Assembly: GCA_004802725.1 (NCBI GenBank)
Contig: SGPM01000009.1
Coordinates: 124,001 to 188,000 of the forward strand
DNA length: 64,000 nucleotides
Reading direction: 5' to 3'
Source: Antrodiella citrinella
Taxonomy: Eukaryota > Basidiomycota > Agaricomycetes > Polyporales > Steccherinaceae
Shown piece after piece: positions 34,667 through 46,039 of this stretch. Below the pieces are notes generated by a model, which worked only from the letters and a program-made list of their open reading frames with translations, ran no database searches and was not told the DNA's origin. Both the position numbers and the translations under genes were made by a program. Numbering within the stretch: the first letter of the stretch is position 1; each line of letters starts with the position of its first letter.

Positions 34667-36862
34667 CTAACAAATAAACAGTAGCGACGTATCCTGATAA
34701 AGGGTCGGAATCTCATATCAGTAGATGATAAAACGGGTGTACACACCATCGGATGAGAGCTTGATAGCTGAGGCTTCTGGCTGTACTTCTTCTGCAAAAT
34801 TTCACTGAACTTCGAATGAGCACTGAGGAGATAATGACCACCATTCGCGGACTCACCGTATGTTGATGAGTAATTCTTGGTAGCTTTGCTCCGGCTTGGC
34901 CTCTGGAATACGCAGCATGTGAATACCTTTTCGATCACTGTTCGCACATAGCGGCACGTACTAAGGGCAGACATGAAAGCCTGCAACAAGGGCGTGATGA
35001 GCAGTCGCACGTAGGCCACGCATGTGTTTGGACTTACGAAACTCATAGCTCCGGCTGCCTTACCAGCTTCGAAGGCATCCGCGCTTGTCTGCGAATCTTT
35101 ACATCCGCTCCACGAAATCTAAGTTCGTCGATCAGGACCCAAGGATTTTAGCCGACACAGAAACAACTTGCCACATCCGCAGGACTAGTTTTCGTCCGTC
35201 TGGCTTGATTCTCTGCTTTCTTCGTCATCGCGGATCCACTGGCGGTCTTCAACAATCCCGAAACAGAGCCGAAGACGCTATTCTGGATGCAGACACAGCT
35301 ATTTGTATGGCCGAATCGTAAGTGTAGGATGATGCTCACCATGTCACCTCGAGAATAGGCGCTGATAGCAGACAGCAAACCCTGGCCTGCTTCCGCTGCA
35401 AGGTTAGGCTCCTTGAGTTTACCTTCCGTGGAATAAATATATGGAAGATCTAGAGGAGTATGTCAGTGTCCCAACTCTTCACATTTTTCCCTCAGAACAT
35501 AGCGACTCACCCAGGGCAGAGCCAGAGTGACACGACTGATCAAATGACGTCTTGAGAGCAAGTATTCTCTACATTCGATAGTACTCACGTCAAAAATGGC
35601 AGTCAGACGACAACCAGGCGGAAGAGGCTTGACAACAATGTCGTGGATCAACTGAATTCACCACGATGTCAGAAAACAATCCCTTGGACCAACATAAGCG
35701 AGACTCACGTCGTCTACGATATGACCTGCTTGTTGGAAATCAACGGGGTATATAACTTCGTCTTCACCATCGTCTTCGTCACCATCAAGGTCCTTTGTTT
35801 GACCACCATGACCAGAATCTGCGAGAAACATCCGATTACAAAAGAGGGCGTCACGATGTAGATAAGAACCCACAATGTAGGAATAAAGCGTCGTGAGGTT
35901 TAGCATCCCTAACGAGCCATTGCATGCCCTCAATCTGGATTCTCTCCCATCAGTACGACGTCAAGGTCAAAAACCGTCGCTCGTACCATATTCTGTCTCG
36001 TTGGTATCTGACGATGATGCGGTGAATCATCTGTCAACATAACAACATCTTCCTCCTTGTATCCAAATCGCTCGATGAGGAAACGTTGGACGTTTCTCGC
36101 GTCGTTGATACATCCCTTCAGCTCAGCCTGTTGACCGATGTAGTTTACCCCAATCTGCAGAAAGTCATATAGGTTAGCACGCTATGTTTAGACATGTCAG
36201 CGGATGCCATTACGCAAAGAGCTTTCCTCCTTCCAGTACATTGCGAATACTGAAACCACGGATGGGCCGTTTGATTGTTCGCTCCCACGAATGACGGACC
36301 GTAATGCTGCTCTTGAGTGGGAGGACGGTGCGGTTGCGCGGCTAAGTGTCACGCGTGAGTCGATGACAGGATGCTCGAAAAACAATCACTGACGCGGCGG
36401 GCCGTATTTCACAGGCGGAGGAGCGTATCCCGTTTGGGGAGGAGGAGGACCGCCATAGCCAGAAGATGGATAGCCAGAAGGTGGACCTGTAGGAGCAAAG
36501 GGAGGGGGTCCGGGAGGGGCACCATACTGTTGCTGATATTGCTGTCCGGGGTATCCGCTGGGGGCATAATATCCTGCGGACCCGTCGTCGTCGTGATGGT
36601 GGTGGTGATGATGGTGGTGATGATGTTCAGATCGCTCAGCATAGTATACTTCACCAGACGGATTCATATCCTCACCCGGAGGAGGCGCAAACCTGCATTC
36701 CAGAACGAATCCGAGACAAATGTGCGTGCGCAATGAGTTGTACATATCTCTTCCGGAGGACGGTGAACTTACGGTGGTGGTCCATATCCATATCCTCCTG
36801 GAGGCCCTGGAGGGGGTGCGTAACCTCTATCATATTCTTGGTATCCGTTGTTGTTCCACATA
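34667..36862 (-). CDS. Metacaspase with Pro/Gly- and His-rich N-terminal domain
   Basis: Type I metacaspase, clan CD Cys protease cutting after Arg/Lys, with roles in protein aggregate clearance and cell death. The start [18 protein letters not shown] at 36862 opens a Pro/Gly/Tyr-rich prodomain with 11 consecutive His (36593-36625). After an intron using donor GTCAGT the sequence gives [17 protein letters not shown], then [19 protein letters not shown], the p20 start. The catalytic His lies in [14 protein letters not shown] and the catalytic Cys in [19 protein letters not shown]. The p10 part reads [20 protein letters not shown] and ends [16 protein letters not shown], with the stop at 34667-34669. 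The order matches yeast Mca1 and its basidiomycete relatives. Confidence 0.92.
36593..36625 (-). repeat. Polyhistidine-coding tract
   Basis: Eleven mixed CAT/CAC codons in a row, followed by three GAC (Asp) codons, inside the metacaspase prodomain. The mixed codons suggest the protein run is kept, not merely DNA slippage. Confidence 0.85.
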
Positions 36863-37242
36863 GCTATTTGCTCTTGAAGAGGTTCGGGTGGACTATCGGG
36901 TCGAGAAGGGGGTTAGCGCTGCTTCGGCAGTTGACACTATTCGCCACAGATTGTATGGAGGGAGGTAAACGTGCAACAGCCCTGTATTCCTGTTTCGTGT
37001 CCAAGGAGGGTGAATGTCAAGAGCAACGGACGAGTGTATGCACCCACTCCGACTCCAATTGCAAGTGCCAGTGGGCGCGCGCCGTAACAGCCGCCGGTAT
37101 GATGACATAAACGTGGTGACAAATTTGGGCATTCATTCATTACAGTTGCTATGTAACGGACAACACTACGCAAACAGAATGTACGAATAGTCAGTCGTGC
37201 GATGAAGGAGTTATGGTGCGGCAGTTTGCACTATTACCCAAG
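36863..37242. other. Intergenic spacer
   Basis: Promoter side of the metacaspase and 3' side of the orphan gene at 37243-39166. Nothing coding is supported. Confidence 0.5.
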
Positions 37243-39166
37243 TCAGCGAAGACGGCTTATTTGAAACTTCGACGACTTACGGGAACGACAGTAGACATCC
37301 GATTGAGCCCCAAAGTCTGTCATAGGTTCGAGTAAACGGTCCGAAGCAAGTTGAGAAGGTCGCCTGAGTTGGGTCAGAGTATAGTAGCGCTCAGGTTTCA
37401 TAGCCTTGTCGCGCAAGGTCTGCTCAGGGTACAGACGTCTAGATAAAATAGAGTAGTGTCGGCGAGGCAGACGACCACTAGCTGGCGCTGAATCCGTGTT
37501 GCGGTCTCGATCGGAGGATGAAGTTGTAGGACTCGGAGGCAATGTCAAAGGTTGGTCATCTGAGGTCTTCGCATGCATCTGTGTCGCGATCCTAGCGATT
37601 TCTCTAAATTCGTCAAGAAATGCGCCGATAGGCTTCAGTAACTGAGATGCGGGGCGATTGACAGAAATGACAGGGCTTGATGGAGACCTCCAATCGGGGG
37701 AACAGGACGAAGTAGAAGCAGCTTCAGGCATATCAACGGTGTTTGTCAGACCACGGGAAGTGCAATATGTTGGCGGTATTTCATCGGCAGAAAGAGGCAA
37801 CGGCGACGATGTGAGTTGGAAACTAGGGTGGGTCGACGTAGGGAAAGCAGTCATAGCATAGCCTTCATAGCCAGAGGCAAAGGCACGAGCATATGGAGGA
37901 TCGAAGTTGTGTGGTCCGAAACAGCCAAGGGAATCGAGCCTAGTCCTGGGAGAGAACAAAGTAGACTTTTCTACGAGAGGCTGACAACACCCAGAATCAC
38001 CGCTCTCAGAAGTAGGGGTTGAGGGGCCTTTGTCTTGGGAGCTGAACCTGCAACCAATGGATAGTGGAGAGGGCTGAGGCTCTGACGAAGTTCTGCATAC
38101 GAGTCAGCCAGAAGATCCAACCGATGCGATAAACGCCTCACCGTGAGACAGGAAATAATGCACTGATACGTTCGTGATGTTCTTCCAGAGGGATGAATTG
38201 CAAACGCTTGGTGTTGGACCGATGTTGGACTGAGAAGGTACAGTTTGCGGTAGGAAGAGCAGATGACGTTGGTGCATAGAGTGTCGATAGTTCAGGTCGC
38301 CATCTTGTCAAGTGCCTTTCTTTGGATACACTCTCCGAGCGCTTAGATATGTGCTCGAGGAAGGCGACCATAGATTTGGCAGCAAGGCGCGGGTCAACCA
38401 CGCGCCATTTCTGCGGCTTTGGAGAACTGGGGGCTGACTGAGATGAAGAAGTGAATTGCAGTGGACGTCGTGTATCCAGCACATCGCACTCGTCCGAAGG
38501 ATTGTACCCTGTAGATGACAGAAGACCATTGAGCCTCTTCTTGGTCTGGCGCGTGCGACGTTTTTTTGATCTGTCGGGGCGGTATTCCGGAGAGCGTGGA
38601 GACTCTCGCACACGTCGCTGACGTTTGTATCGACGAATTGGAGGCACTAAGACGCGTTCTTCCTTTAGCAACTCATCTGTGGTCATACGTAAATCGGCGT
38701 ATTTGGGCTTCTTGCAATTTGGTCGCTCTGGACTCAGCTCTGCGGCAGCAGACCATCGCAAGAAGCCTTCGACGGTGAGGTGGTCTTGGGGCGACGACGA
38801 AGTACCCTCAAGCGGAAGTTGGGCGGTTTGTTGGGGAGAACTTGGCTTGAAAGAAGTAAGACGAGCATTGTTTATTGGTTCATGAGTTGCCGCCGATGGT
38901 TCGTTGGGGACTTCAACGACAGCGGGCATAGTACCAGTGACAGGGTCTGGTAATGCCGAAGCCACGGCCACGCAAGGAGAGCGCATATAGTATCCGAGAC
39001 ATGGGTCAACAGCGTTCTTTCTCGCTCGTTTCCTTTTCCTTAGGATCTGCAAACAAGTCAGAGGATGACATGAAGGTCTACCGTGATTGCTCACCACGAA
39101 ATCAGGTGCGTAAGAGAAACTCATTAGGCATCCCAATGGCTTTATCACAACACGAGAGTCCGTCAA
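37243..39166 (-). CDS. Predicted nuclear protein of unknown function
   Basis: I do not recognise a family. A first short exon, probably from MSFSYAPDFV (near 39124; another ATG lies at 39166), splices to ILRKRKRARKNAVDPCLGYY. The protein is polar and low in hydrophobic core residues. It has basic nuclear-localisation-like clusters (RRYKRQRRVRESPRS, RSKKRRTRQTKKRL) and a helix-like block DPRLAAKSMVAFLEHISKRS. An intron near 38142 joins FPVSR to TSSEPQPSPLSIG and then RTRLDSLGCFGPHNFDPPY. A second helical segment is IGAFLDEFREIARIATQMH. The end at 37243 is uncertain because GTAAGT within the last codons could be a donor. The long conserved frame across two introns supports a real gene. It is divergent from MES1. 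Confidence 0.6.
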
Positions 39167-39612
39167 TTGGAAGTGGAATATTCGCCGATGTCAGGTGTGT
39201 CGTATGGAAAACTTTCCAGGTTGAAGGTACTAGTAGGAGATGGTGAACGTTGGTAGACCGCAAGTAGACTGTAGAGAATTCGACAGGCGCTTATGTATGA
39301 TGTCGGCCCGGCCCGACAGCAAAATCTGTGATAACGAGTCCGACAAAGGTCTTTCCGCCACACCCATTTCCGAGTCCAAAGGCTCGAGTTCGCCCTGCTT
39401 AACCTGGTATGCGTCTGGATTATTCATTAGCTGCATGTCGTCTTTGACATCGTATTGTTTTTACAGAGGCCGCGTCTTGGGACAGTTCGAGTCACACTAC
39501 CAAGCTCCGCCCAACATCCGAGTCACAGCGGAATCGATAGCCCCCCATCTCACCGACGTTCACCTTGCATCCTCTCAGTGTATCGACGGTACAATCATCG
39601 CTCTAAATCGAC
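39167..39612. other. Divergent promoter region of MES1 and the orphan gene
   Basis: Contains an open plus-strand frame from 39240 that overlaps the MES1 start in another frame; an in-frame stop just upstream of [10 protein letters not shown] shows that it is not an N-terminal extension. It is taken as 5' leader and promoter. Confidence 0.5.
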
Positions 39613-42401
39613 ATGGCACAGAAGATACGGCAGGCAGAAGGGCTGTTGCGAGTAATACCCAAACCTGGAGAGAAAATGTAAGTATTCCGCTCCGTAGCTG
39701 TGGGGTACAGATCGGCTGAACATCTTTCTCTAGATTGCCCAAAGAAGGCGAGGAGAATGTTCTCATCTCATCTGCTCTACCATACTGCAACAATGTACCC
39801 CATCTTGGTGAGTAATCTTGCGTCCGCCTCTGCATACGAGCTCTGACATGGCTTGCAGGTAACATTATCGGAAGTTCCCTCAGCGCCGACGTTTTTGCAC
39901 GGTGAGTCCATTTCAGCGCGTCCTAATGCATGTACTCATTCATCTATAGATACAACCGTAAGGCAGTCTATTCGCGTGTGCACCAATTTCGTTACTGAAT
40001 CCGTTAGAATACAGGTACCCGGAATCGGAGGACCTTGTACGTTTGCGGCACCGACGAATACGGAACGGCCACAGAAACACAGGCCTTGAAAGAAAAGATA
40101 ACTCCAAGAGAGTTATGCGACAAATACAATGCTCTGCATGTAGAGACATACAAATGGTTCGGTCTTGGGTGAGCCTTGCCGCCAGTTGCAGCTATGTACT
40201 ACTAAGGGCCATTCATCTTCAGATTCGATTACTTCGGACGCACTTCAACACCATTGCACTCCGAGTATGTCGTATTGTCTATTGGTATAGAATGTCCGTT
40301 CTGACACTATCCCCAGAATCTCTCAAGAGATATACCTCAATCTCAACGATCGTGGATACCTGGAGAGACAGAACAAGCAGCAGACATATTGTGAGCAATG
40401 TGCCAAGTACGTTCCATCCCCTTAGTGACGTCTTCGACCTGTATTGACCACTTTCATCTAGGTTTCTTGCTGATCGATTCGTAGAGGGCACATGTCCTCA
40501 TTGTGGTTCTAATGTCAGTCGATCTTCGTCCTCCATCATAAAGGCAGTTCTGAGCTTTTTTCTACAGGATGCTCGCGGCGATCAATGTGATTTCTGCGCT
40601 CGAACATTCGATGCTGTTGAGCTCATCAACCCGCGGTGTCTCATCGACAAATCTCACACCGTAGTCACCCGGGAATCTTCTCATATGTACCTGAAACTCG
40701 ACGCCATCCAGCCCTTGACCGAGGCTTGGATCAAGAGGTCATGGAAGGAGGGCAAATGGTCCCCAAATTCAGTCATCAACGGCGAAGGAGAGATCGTGGA
40801 CGCACGATTGAAGCAAGGATTAAGGCCCAGCCCGGTCACACGAGATCTGACATGGGGTGTCCCTGTCCCTGTCAGAGAGCAGGACGATCAAGTCATGATT
40901 GGCAAAGTGCTCTGTAAGTGAATTAGAAAATTCCTTCATATCATCGTGCTCAATGAATGCCGATACAGATGTCTGGGTATGTCCGCGATCATGCTTCCAT
41001 ATTTTTATCTGACAAGTTGTCACCAGTTTGAAGCATGCATCGGATACGTCAGTATCACTGCAAACTACACTTCAGATTGGAAAAAGTGGTGGTTTGACCA
41101 GAAGAACGTCAAGCTTTACCAGTTCATGGGTAAAGACAATGTTTACTTCCACACCATCTTCTTCCCCGCTGTGCAAATTGGCGATGGTCGGCCTTGGACA
41201 AGTCTTCACCACTTGTCCACGACTGGTGAGTCTATTGTGTTCTTTGTTGTCGTCGTAATTCTCATCACCGTTGATTGCAGAGTATTTGAACTATGAGGGA
41301 GGCAAATTTTCAAAAACTCACAATCGTGGTGTCTTCGGTCCAGCGGCAAAGGAAACGGGTATACCTGCATCAGTCTGGAGGTATTACCTGATCTCTGTGC
41401 GACCAGAAACGGCCGATGCCATGTTTTCATGGGCGGAATGCGTATGTCTCGGTTTTGTATTTGCGCACAACGTTCTCGACTTACTGTCGTGTAGATTGCA
41501 GCAAACAACAATGTTTTGCTCAACAAGTAAGTTGCCCTCTATAGGTATCACGTCGAGATTTCTGATGTCGTCCCACAGCTTTGGAAACTTTGTCAACCGC
41601 ACTCTGAAGTTCGTAGCTGCCAACTACGATGGAGTGGTCCCTGACGGCGGCGACGCTGAGGGTGTGATCTCTCCCAACGACGAGAACGATGCAGACTTCA
41701 TCTCCGACCTGAACAATCTCCTGAAGGATTACATCGATGCTATGGAGTCTGTCAAGCTCCGTCTCGGTCTGCACACGGTTATGCAATTGTCCGCTCGTGG
41801 CAATCTGTACCTCCAGTCCTCTGGACTGAACAAAACCCTCATGACAGAGAACCCCAAGCGTTGTGCGCAAGTCGTTTCCCGCGCCGTCAACCTCATCTAT
41901 ATCTTGACCACGCTCATCCATCCTTTCATGCCCGATACCTCCGACGCCATCCTCTCCCAACTCAATGCCCCCGAGCGCTCCGTGCCCACCGTTTTCGCCA
42001 ACGACATCCTCACAGGACACCAGATCGGCAAGCCAGACCATCTGTTCAAAAAGATCGACGAGAAGATGGCGGATATCTGGAAGGACAAATTTGGCGGAGT
42101 CAAACCTACTGAGGACCCCGAACCCAACGCTGACGCTACTCATGTGGCCCCAGGCATGTCGAAGCGCAAAGCGGAGGCTGCTAAGAAGGCTGCTGCAAAG
42201 GCCGCCGCGGCTGTGTTGGACGCTGCACCGAAATCCGCAGAGGTGTTGGCTTGGGAGCAGAAGGTGGCAGATCAAGGACAGGTTGTGCGCGATCTGAAGG
42301 CCAGGCCGAAGTCTGACGAAGTGGACAAGGAGCTTGCTGTGGCCCTAGATGATCTCAAGAAGCTGAAGCCAGAGTTGTCCGAGTTCCAGAAGCAGGCGTA
42401 A
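39613..42401 (+). CDS. MES1: Methionyl-tRNA synthetase, cytosolic, with C-terminal WHEP-like domain
   Basis: Charges initiator and elongator tRNA-Met with methionine. The start [20 protein letters not shown] at 39613 follows an in-frame stop. Class I motifs: the HIGH box as [15 protein letters not shown], the tetrahedral-zinc insert [20 protein letters not shown] with [28 protein letters not shown], and the KMSKS box as [14 protein letters not shown]. The anticodon-binding helical domain includes [16 protein letters not shown] and [17 protein letters not shown]. The C-terminus has an Ala/Lys-rich linker ([18 protein letters not shown]) and a helical hairpin [16 protein letters not shown] with [17 protein letters not shown], typical of WHEP-TRS domains. 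The GST-like N-terminal domain of yeast Mes1 is absent. About nine short introns; stop at 42399-42401. Confidence 0.93.
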
Positions 42402-42546
42402 GTAGATCAAATGTCATGTCAATTGAAGAAGTCTTTGCCATATATGTAACGTGTAGCATGATGTATTCGAAGGTTTCCAAATCTTGTACCCAGTGTAGAA
42501 ACATATCGCTCGTTAAACTCCAGAAGACAAGCCTAAGTTGAGGCCT

Positions 42547-44693
42547 TCAAACCGCACCGAGTTTCGCTTTGCTGACGTGGGCGATAGTCTTGTCTGAAAG
42601 ATCCAGATGCGCTTTAACGAGCGATGGCGGCGTCAGAGCCAACCACTGCAATACAGTTCGCCATTAGCAAATTCTGATTGGAGGGTTCCACAGAGTAGAT
42701 GGTCATAACTGACTAAGACTGATATCTTGAACACGATCTGCGTGAAACGTGAGAACATGTATCAGAAAATGACACCTTTCGCGCAACGCTCACCAGACTT
42801 GTAGATTTCGAGGAAGTGCAGGGTTGTATTGCCGGTGTTCTCGACATAATGACCTACATGCCGCGTTAAACCTATCAATATATACATTAACGGTCCGAGG
42901 GGAAGCTCACCAAAGGAGGGAGGAACATACCCCACATCACCGGCCTTGTTGAGATTGTCATCAGCAGATCCAACATTGAGCTTGAAAATGTCTTACCTGG
43001 AAGTCAAAGGTTCTGGCGTTCGACTGGGCACCAAGTAGAGTCATTATCGCGTAACCCTCACTAGAATGGCTGAGTCACGTCAAGTCTTAGGTAGCGACTA
43101 AAGTGAACGCACATGAAGAATGCCCACTCTGGCTGGGTTGGATGCCACTGCAACGCGTGTCAGTAATCTGTCAAATCTAGAACTTGAGCATCGACTTACG
43201 TGAAGTTCCCGCATTGCTCCTGGCTCGACGGTGACTTCGGCGACGGCCAACTGCTCGGCAGCTTTGAAAGATCGCGAATCTGCGGTCTTGATTGTGCCAC
43301 CCAGGAATTGCGTAGGGATGACCTTGGAGAACTAATACGTGTACGGGAGCAGTGAAATGTCGGCAGGACTTAGTGGTGGGAGCTGGTTATCCGGGGGAGC
43401 AGCTATGAAAAGTATGGATGTCAGACGACGGCCAAAATTGCGAAATCGACGAAAAGACTGACAACTAGGGAATATATACAACTTCTCGGATGGACTGTGG
43501 TCAAAAGCGGAAAGGCTGGTCTGGAAGTTCTTTGCAATGACTTCTTTCGGAACATGTGCAAGCCAGTCTGTGAGCTTTATAGAGGTGAGAAAGTCTTCTT
43601 GGCGAGTATTTGAACGACAGGACTTGCCAAAAATGTTGCACTCTCATTGAAATACCCGTCATCATTCACCTGGACAGAGATCATAAGTTCTTGAGTTGAG
43701 TACATTTGATGTTATAGCACCCACTAGCAAAAAATTCTGAGCCTTCCTCGTTGTCGGCGGTGGCTTGGAAAGAATGAGGTTGTCCGGGAGGGAAGCACCA
43801 TAAGTCTCCAGGATTCTGCAACGGTAAGTTCCATCGTAAATGTAATCCTAGACGATGACATCGGATGACTGACGCAACATAGTTTTGTCCCTCGGATGTA
43901 ACGGTAGTGATCTGAGTTGAGCCTTTGAGAACATAAGCCCACTAGAGCATTGTTTCAGTGACTATTCCGGGTGATAGTAAGTGTAGTCGATATTACCTCA
44001 GCCGAAGTATGCCAGTGAAGCTCGCTTTTGAAGCATACTTCAATCAGTATCACGACTCTAGTATGATGAGGCGAGGCTAACTTACCGGATTGCACCGGCT
44101 TCAAGACGCATGTTGACACCCGCCATTTCTGAGGAGTGGTAGTACATATCACCGTGATGCCGATTGGATGCCGGAAACACTTACCTGTGACGATAGGCAT
44201 GTCGTGTACTGGTCAATGCGTTAGCATTTGAGCAAACAACAACTGCCGCCGAGGACATACCGGTTTGTTGCCTAGCCCAGCCGCAGTCTGCAGACGATTG
44301 TGATTTAGGGAAAACGGCTACTTTGCATTTGGGCTACGCAAGATCAATTAGAGCAGCTTCATACCTCGAGAGATTGACACACTTACATGTCTCCATGATC
44401 TGTCGTCGAGGGTGCCAACAGCGACGGGTTTTTGTAGTTCGATCGGTATATTCTGCGGTCCCAAAATCGTTGCACCGAGTGTTCCTCGTTGAGCCTGAGG
44501 GTAAATATCCGACAACGGAGTCCAGAGGGGATCATTGGGATCGTCGCTTGCGTGTGGATCCGTCGGAGTAGTGTCTAAAGATGCTCGTGGTTCTGGATCT
44601 AAGCCCAGGTGGCGCTACTATGACGCAAATAGAGAGCGTGACAGCCACAATGAATGCCTTCGTCGAGAGCTTGAGCTTGGTACCAGAGAACAT
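42547..44693 (-). CDS. Oxalate decarboxylase, bicupin (copy 1)
   Basis: Mn-dependent bicupin converting oxalate to formate and CO2; in wood-decay fungi it controls external acidity. The first cupin has [20 protein letters not shown] with AEWAYVLKG (the His-X-His-Glu metal set) and the later His in WCFPPGQPHSF. The second has EPGAMRELHWHPTQPEW and VGYVPPSFGHYVENTGNTTL. The mature N-terminus reads DDPNDPLWTPLSDI, then RGTLGATILGPQNIPIELQ. The end LSDKTIAHVSKAKLGAV is at 42547. Upstream, MFSGTKLKLSTKAFIVAVTL with SICVIVA looks like a signal peptide, but its frame is off by one from LDPEPRASLD (about 44600-44612). Either a base is missing or extra, or a GTACCA..TTAG intron removes the hydrophobic stretch. 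It converges on MES1 with 145 bp between stops. Confidence 0.87.
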
Positions 44694-44974
44694 CTTGACT
44701 CTAGGTCGCGCTGCCAGTGATGGCTCCGGCGGATGATGCTTGATGATGAGATGAATGGAAAGAAGATGTGACAAGAGAACCACAGGAAGTCTCAGGAAGA
44801 CACCATAGCGGCGGGACGGACTGTTAGCCACCGCCCGTTACGACCAACATAAGGAGAACACGTTTGACGCTGAGTGGGCCTTCTGAAAAGCAAGCGCTCG
44901 CAGCAAGATCAGCGTGGGTCGCGGGGCCAGGCCAGCCTGAACAACGACAGTGATCGCAGATCAAGCACAACGAA
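44694..44974. other. Intergenic spacer upstream of oxalate decarboxylase 1
   Basis: Short region with the likely promoters of the oxalate decarboxylase (-) and the small Cys-rich candidate (+). The minus frame continues open to an ATG at 44831, so a longer leader on the decarboxylase cannot be excluded. Confidence 0.45.
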
Positions 44975-45324
44975 TGAACAGCAAGATACTGGGTAAGTCA
45001 AATGAACATGTAACCGCCTGACAGAAATGCTGCTGAGAATACTTAGACTCTGGTCACGATGTGCAATACTGGCATTGGCATTGGTATACCGGCAAGAAAC
45101 TTGTATCTTATCGCTCTTCGGATGTCAGCGTTCGACAAACAGCTCAGATTGGACCTTTGCGCTGTGATGTCGGCTCCGTGTTTCCATGTGAAGAACACAA
45201 AGACGGCCGTGGATATTGCAGTGTGGTTGTCGGCAATACAAACCCTTGCTTATCACAAGTACCAGGCTTCTGTTGCCGATGCGATCCCTATGTGGACGTG
45301 TGGGCGCGAAGGTTGACGTGTTGA
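44975..45324 (+). CDS. Small Cys-rich protein candidate, unknown function
   Basis: No family recognised with confidence. An ATG at 44975 (MNSKIL) splices with a good GTAAGT donor (44994) and TTAG acceptor (45046) to DSGHDVQYWHWHWYTGKKLV and then SYRSSDVSVRQTAQIG. A Cys-rich end follows: RCDVGSVFPCEEHKDGRGYC, SVVVGNTNPCLSQVPGFCCR and CDPYVDVWARR. The eight cysteines in about 55 residues and the clean splice argue for real coding. There is no signal peptide in the first exon, so the true start may lie further upstream. The reading frame ends at 45324, or continues through an intron at about 45317-45418 into an unrecognised sequence. Confidence 0.4.
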
Positions 45325-46039
45325 CAGCCTGAGCCTCGAAACGACTTCGAAGTTCGGGTAGCTTCACTAGGCGGTAAGACGACACAATACTCCTGGTGAT
45401 TATCGTTGTGTGTAGGACAATCCGGGCCACCAGGAGGTACCCATCACCTCTTCGGAATACCCTCGACGTGAAGGATCCGCCGCAAAGGACGATCTCGATA
45501 CTTGCGGGCCTGGATGTGACAAACGAACATGGTGATAGCGCAAAAGGCGCTTAGTCAGCACTTTGCCTCCGTGAATACAATGCCCTTTCACTCTTCACGT
45601 TATCACGTACAATTGAACCTACGGAAACCCTTCCAATGGCGATGGAAAAGTGTGCTACTGATGAAGAAAGCAAAGAAGCATCAAGGTGAGTCGCGTTTCA
45701 CCCGAAAGACAACCCGAACATGCCTAATATGTGATACTGTAGGGACCACGGCTCTCGGCTATTGCGCCACTTGCCAAAGCTTGGTCGTTTAGCACTTTTT
45801 GTGTAAATAAGCGGTGGGATGGACGAGCAATACTGAGAAACCGTATAAAGATCCGATGGACGACGACGACGTGGTGGAAGTACATAAACAGGTGCTTAAC
45901 CGCCGAACTGTTGCTCACGGTGGACCCACAAACAAATACAGCTCGTGTTGTCCCCGCTGGCCAGACGCGAAGGCCGCATCTCATCTCTTCTCAGTCGCCG
46001 ACATCGAGTTTGGTTTTGTGGGTCCCTACTGTCCCATAC
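45325..46039. other. Region between Cys-rich candidate and forkhead gene
   Basis: Holds a small spliced plus-strand frame (45620-45806, MAMEKCATDEESKEASR joined to DHGSRLLRHLPKLG) with good GTGAGT/GTAG borders, which may be a further exon pair of the Cys-rich candidate or a separate short gene. The rest is the presumed promoter and 5' leader of the forkhead gene, with an open frame from 45911. Confidence 0.4.

Noticed and set aside
39240..39719. 159-codon frame overlapping the MES1 start
   Set aside because: It is in another frame from [10 protein letters not shown] and shows no aminoacyl-tRNA synthetase or GST-like features; an in-frame stop precedes the MES1 ATG.
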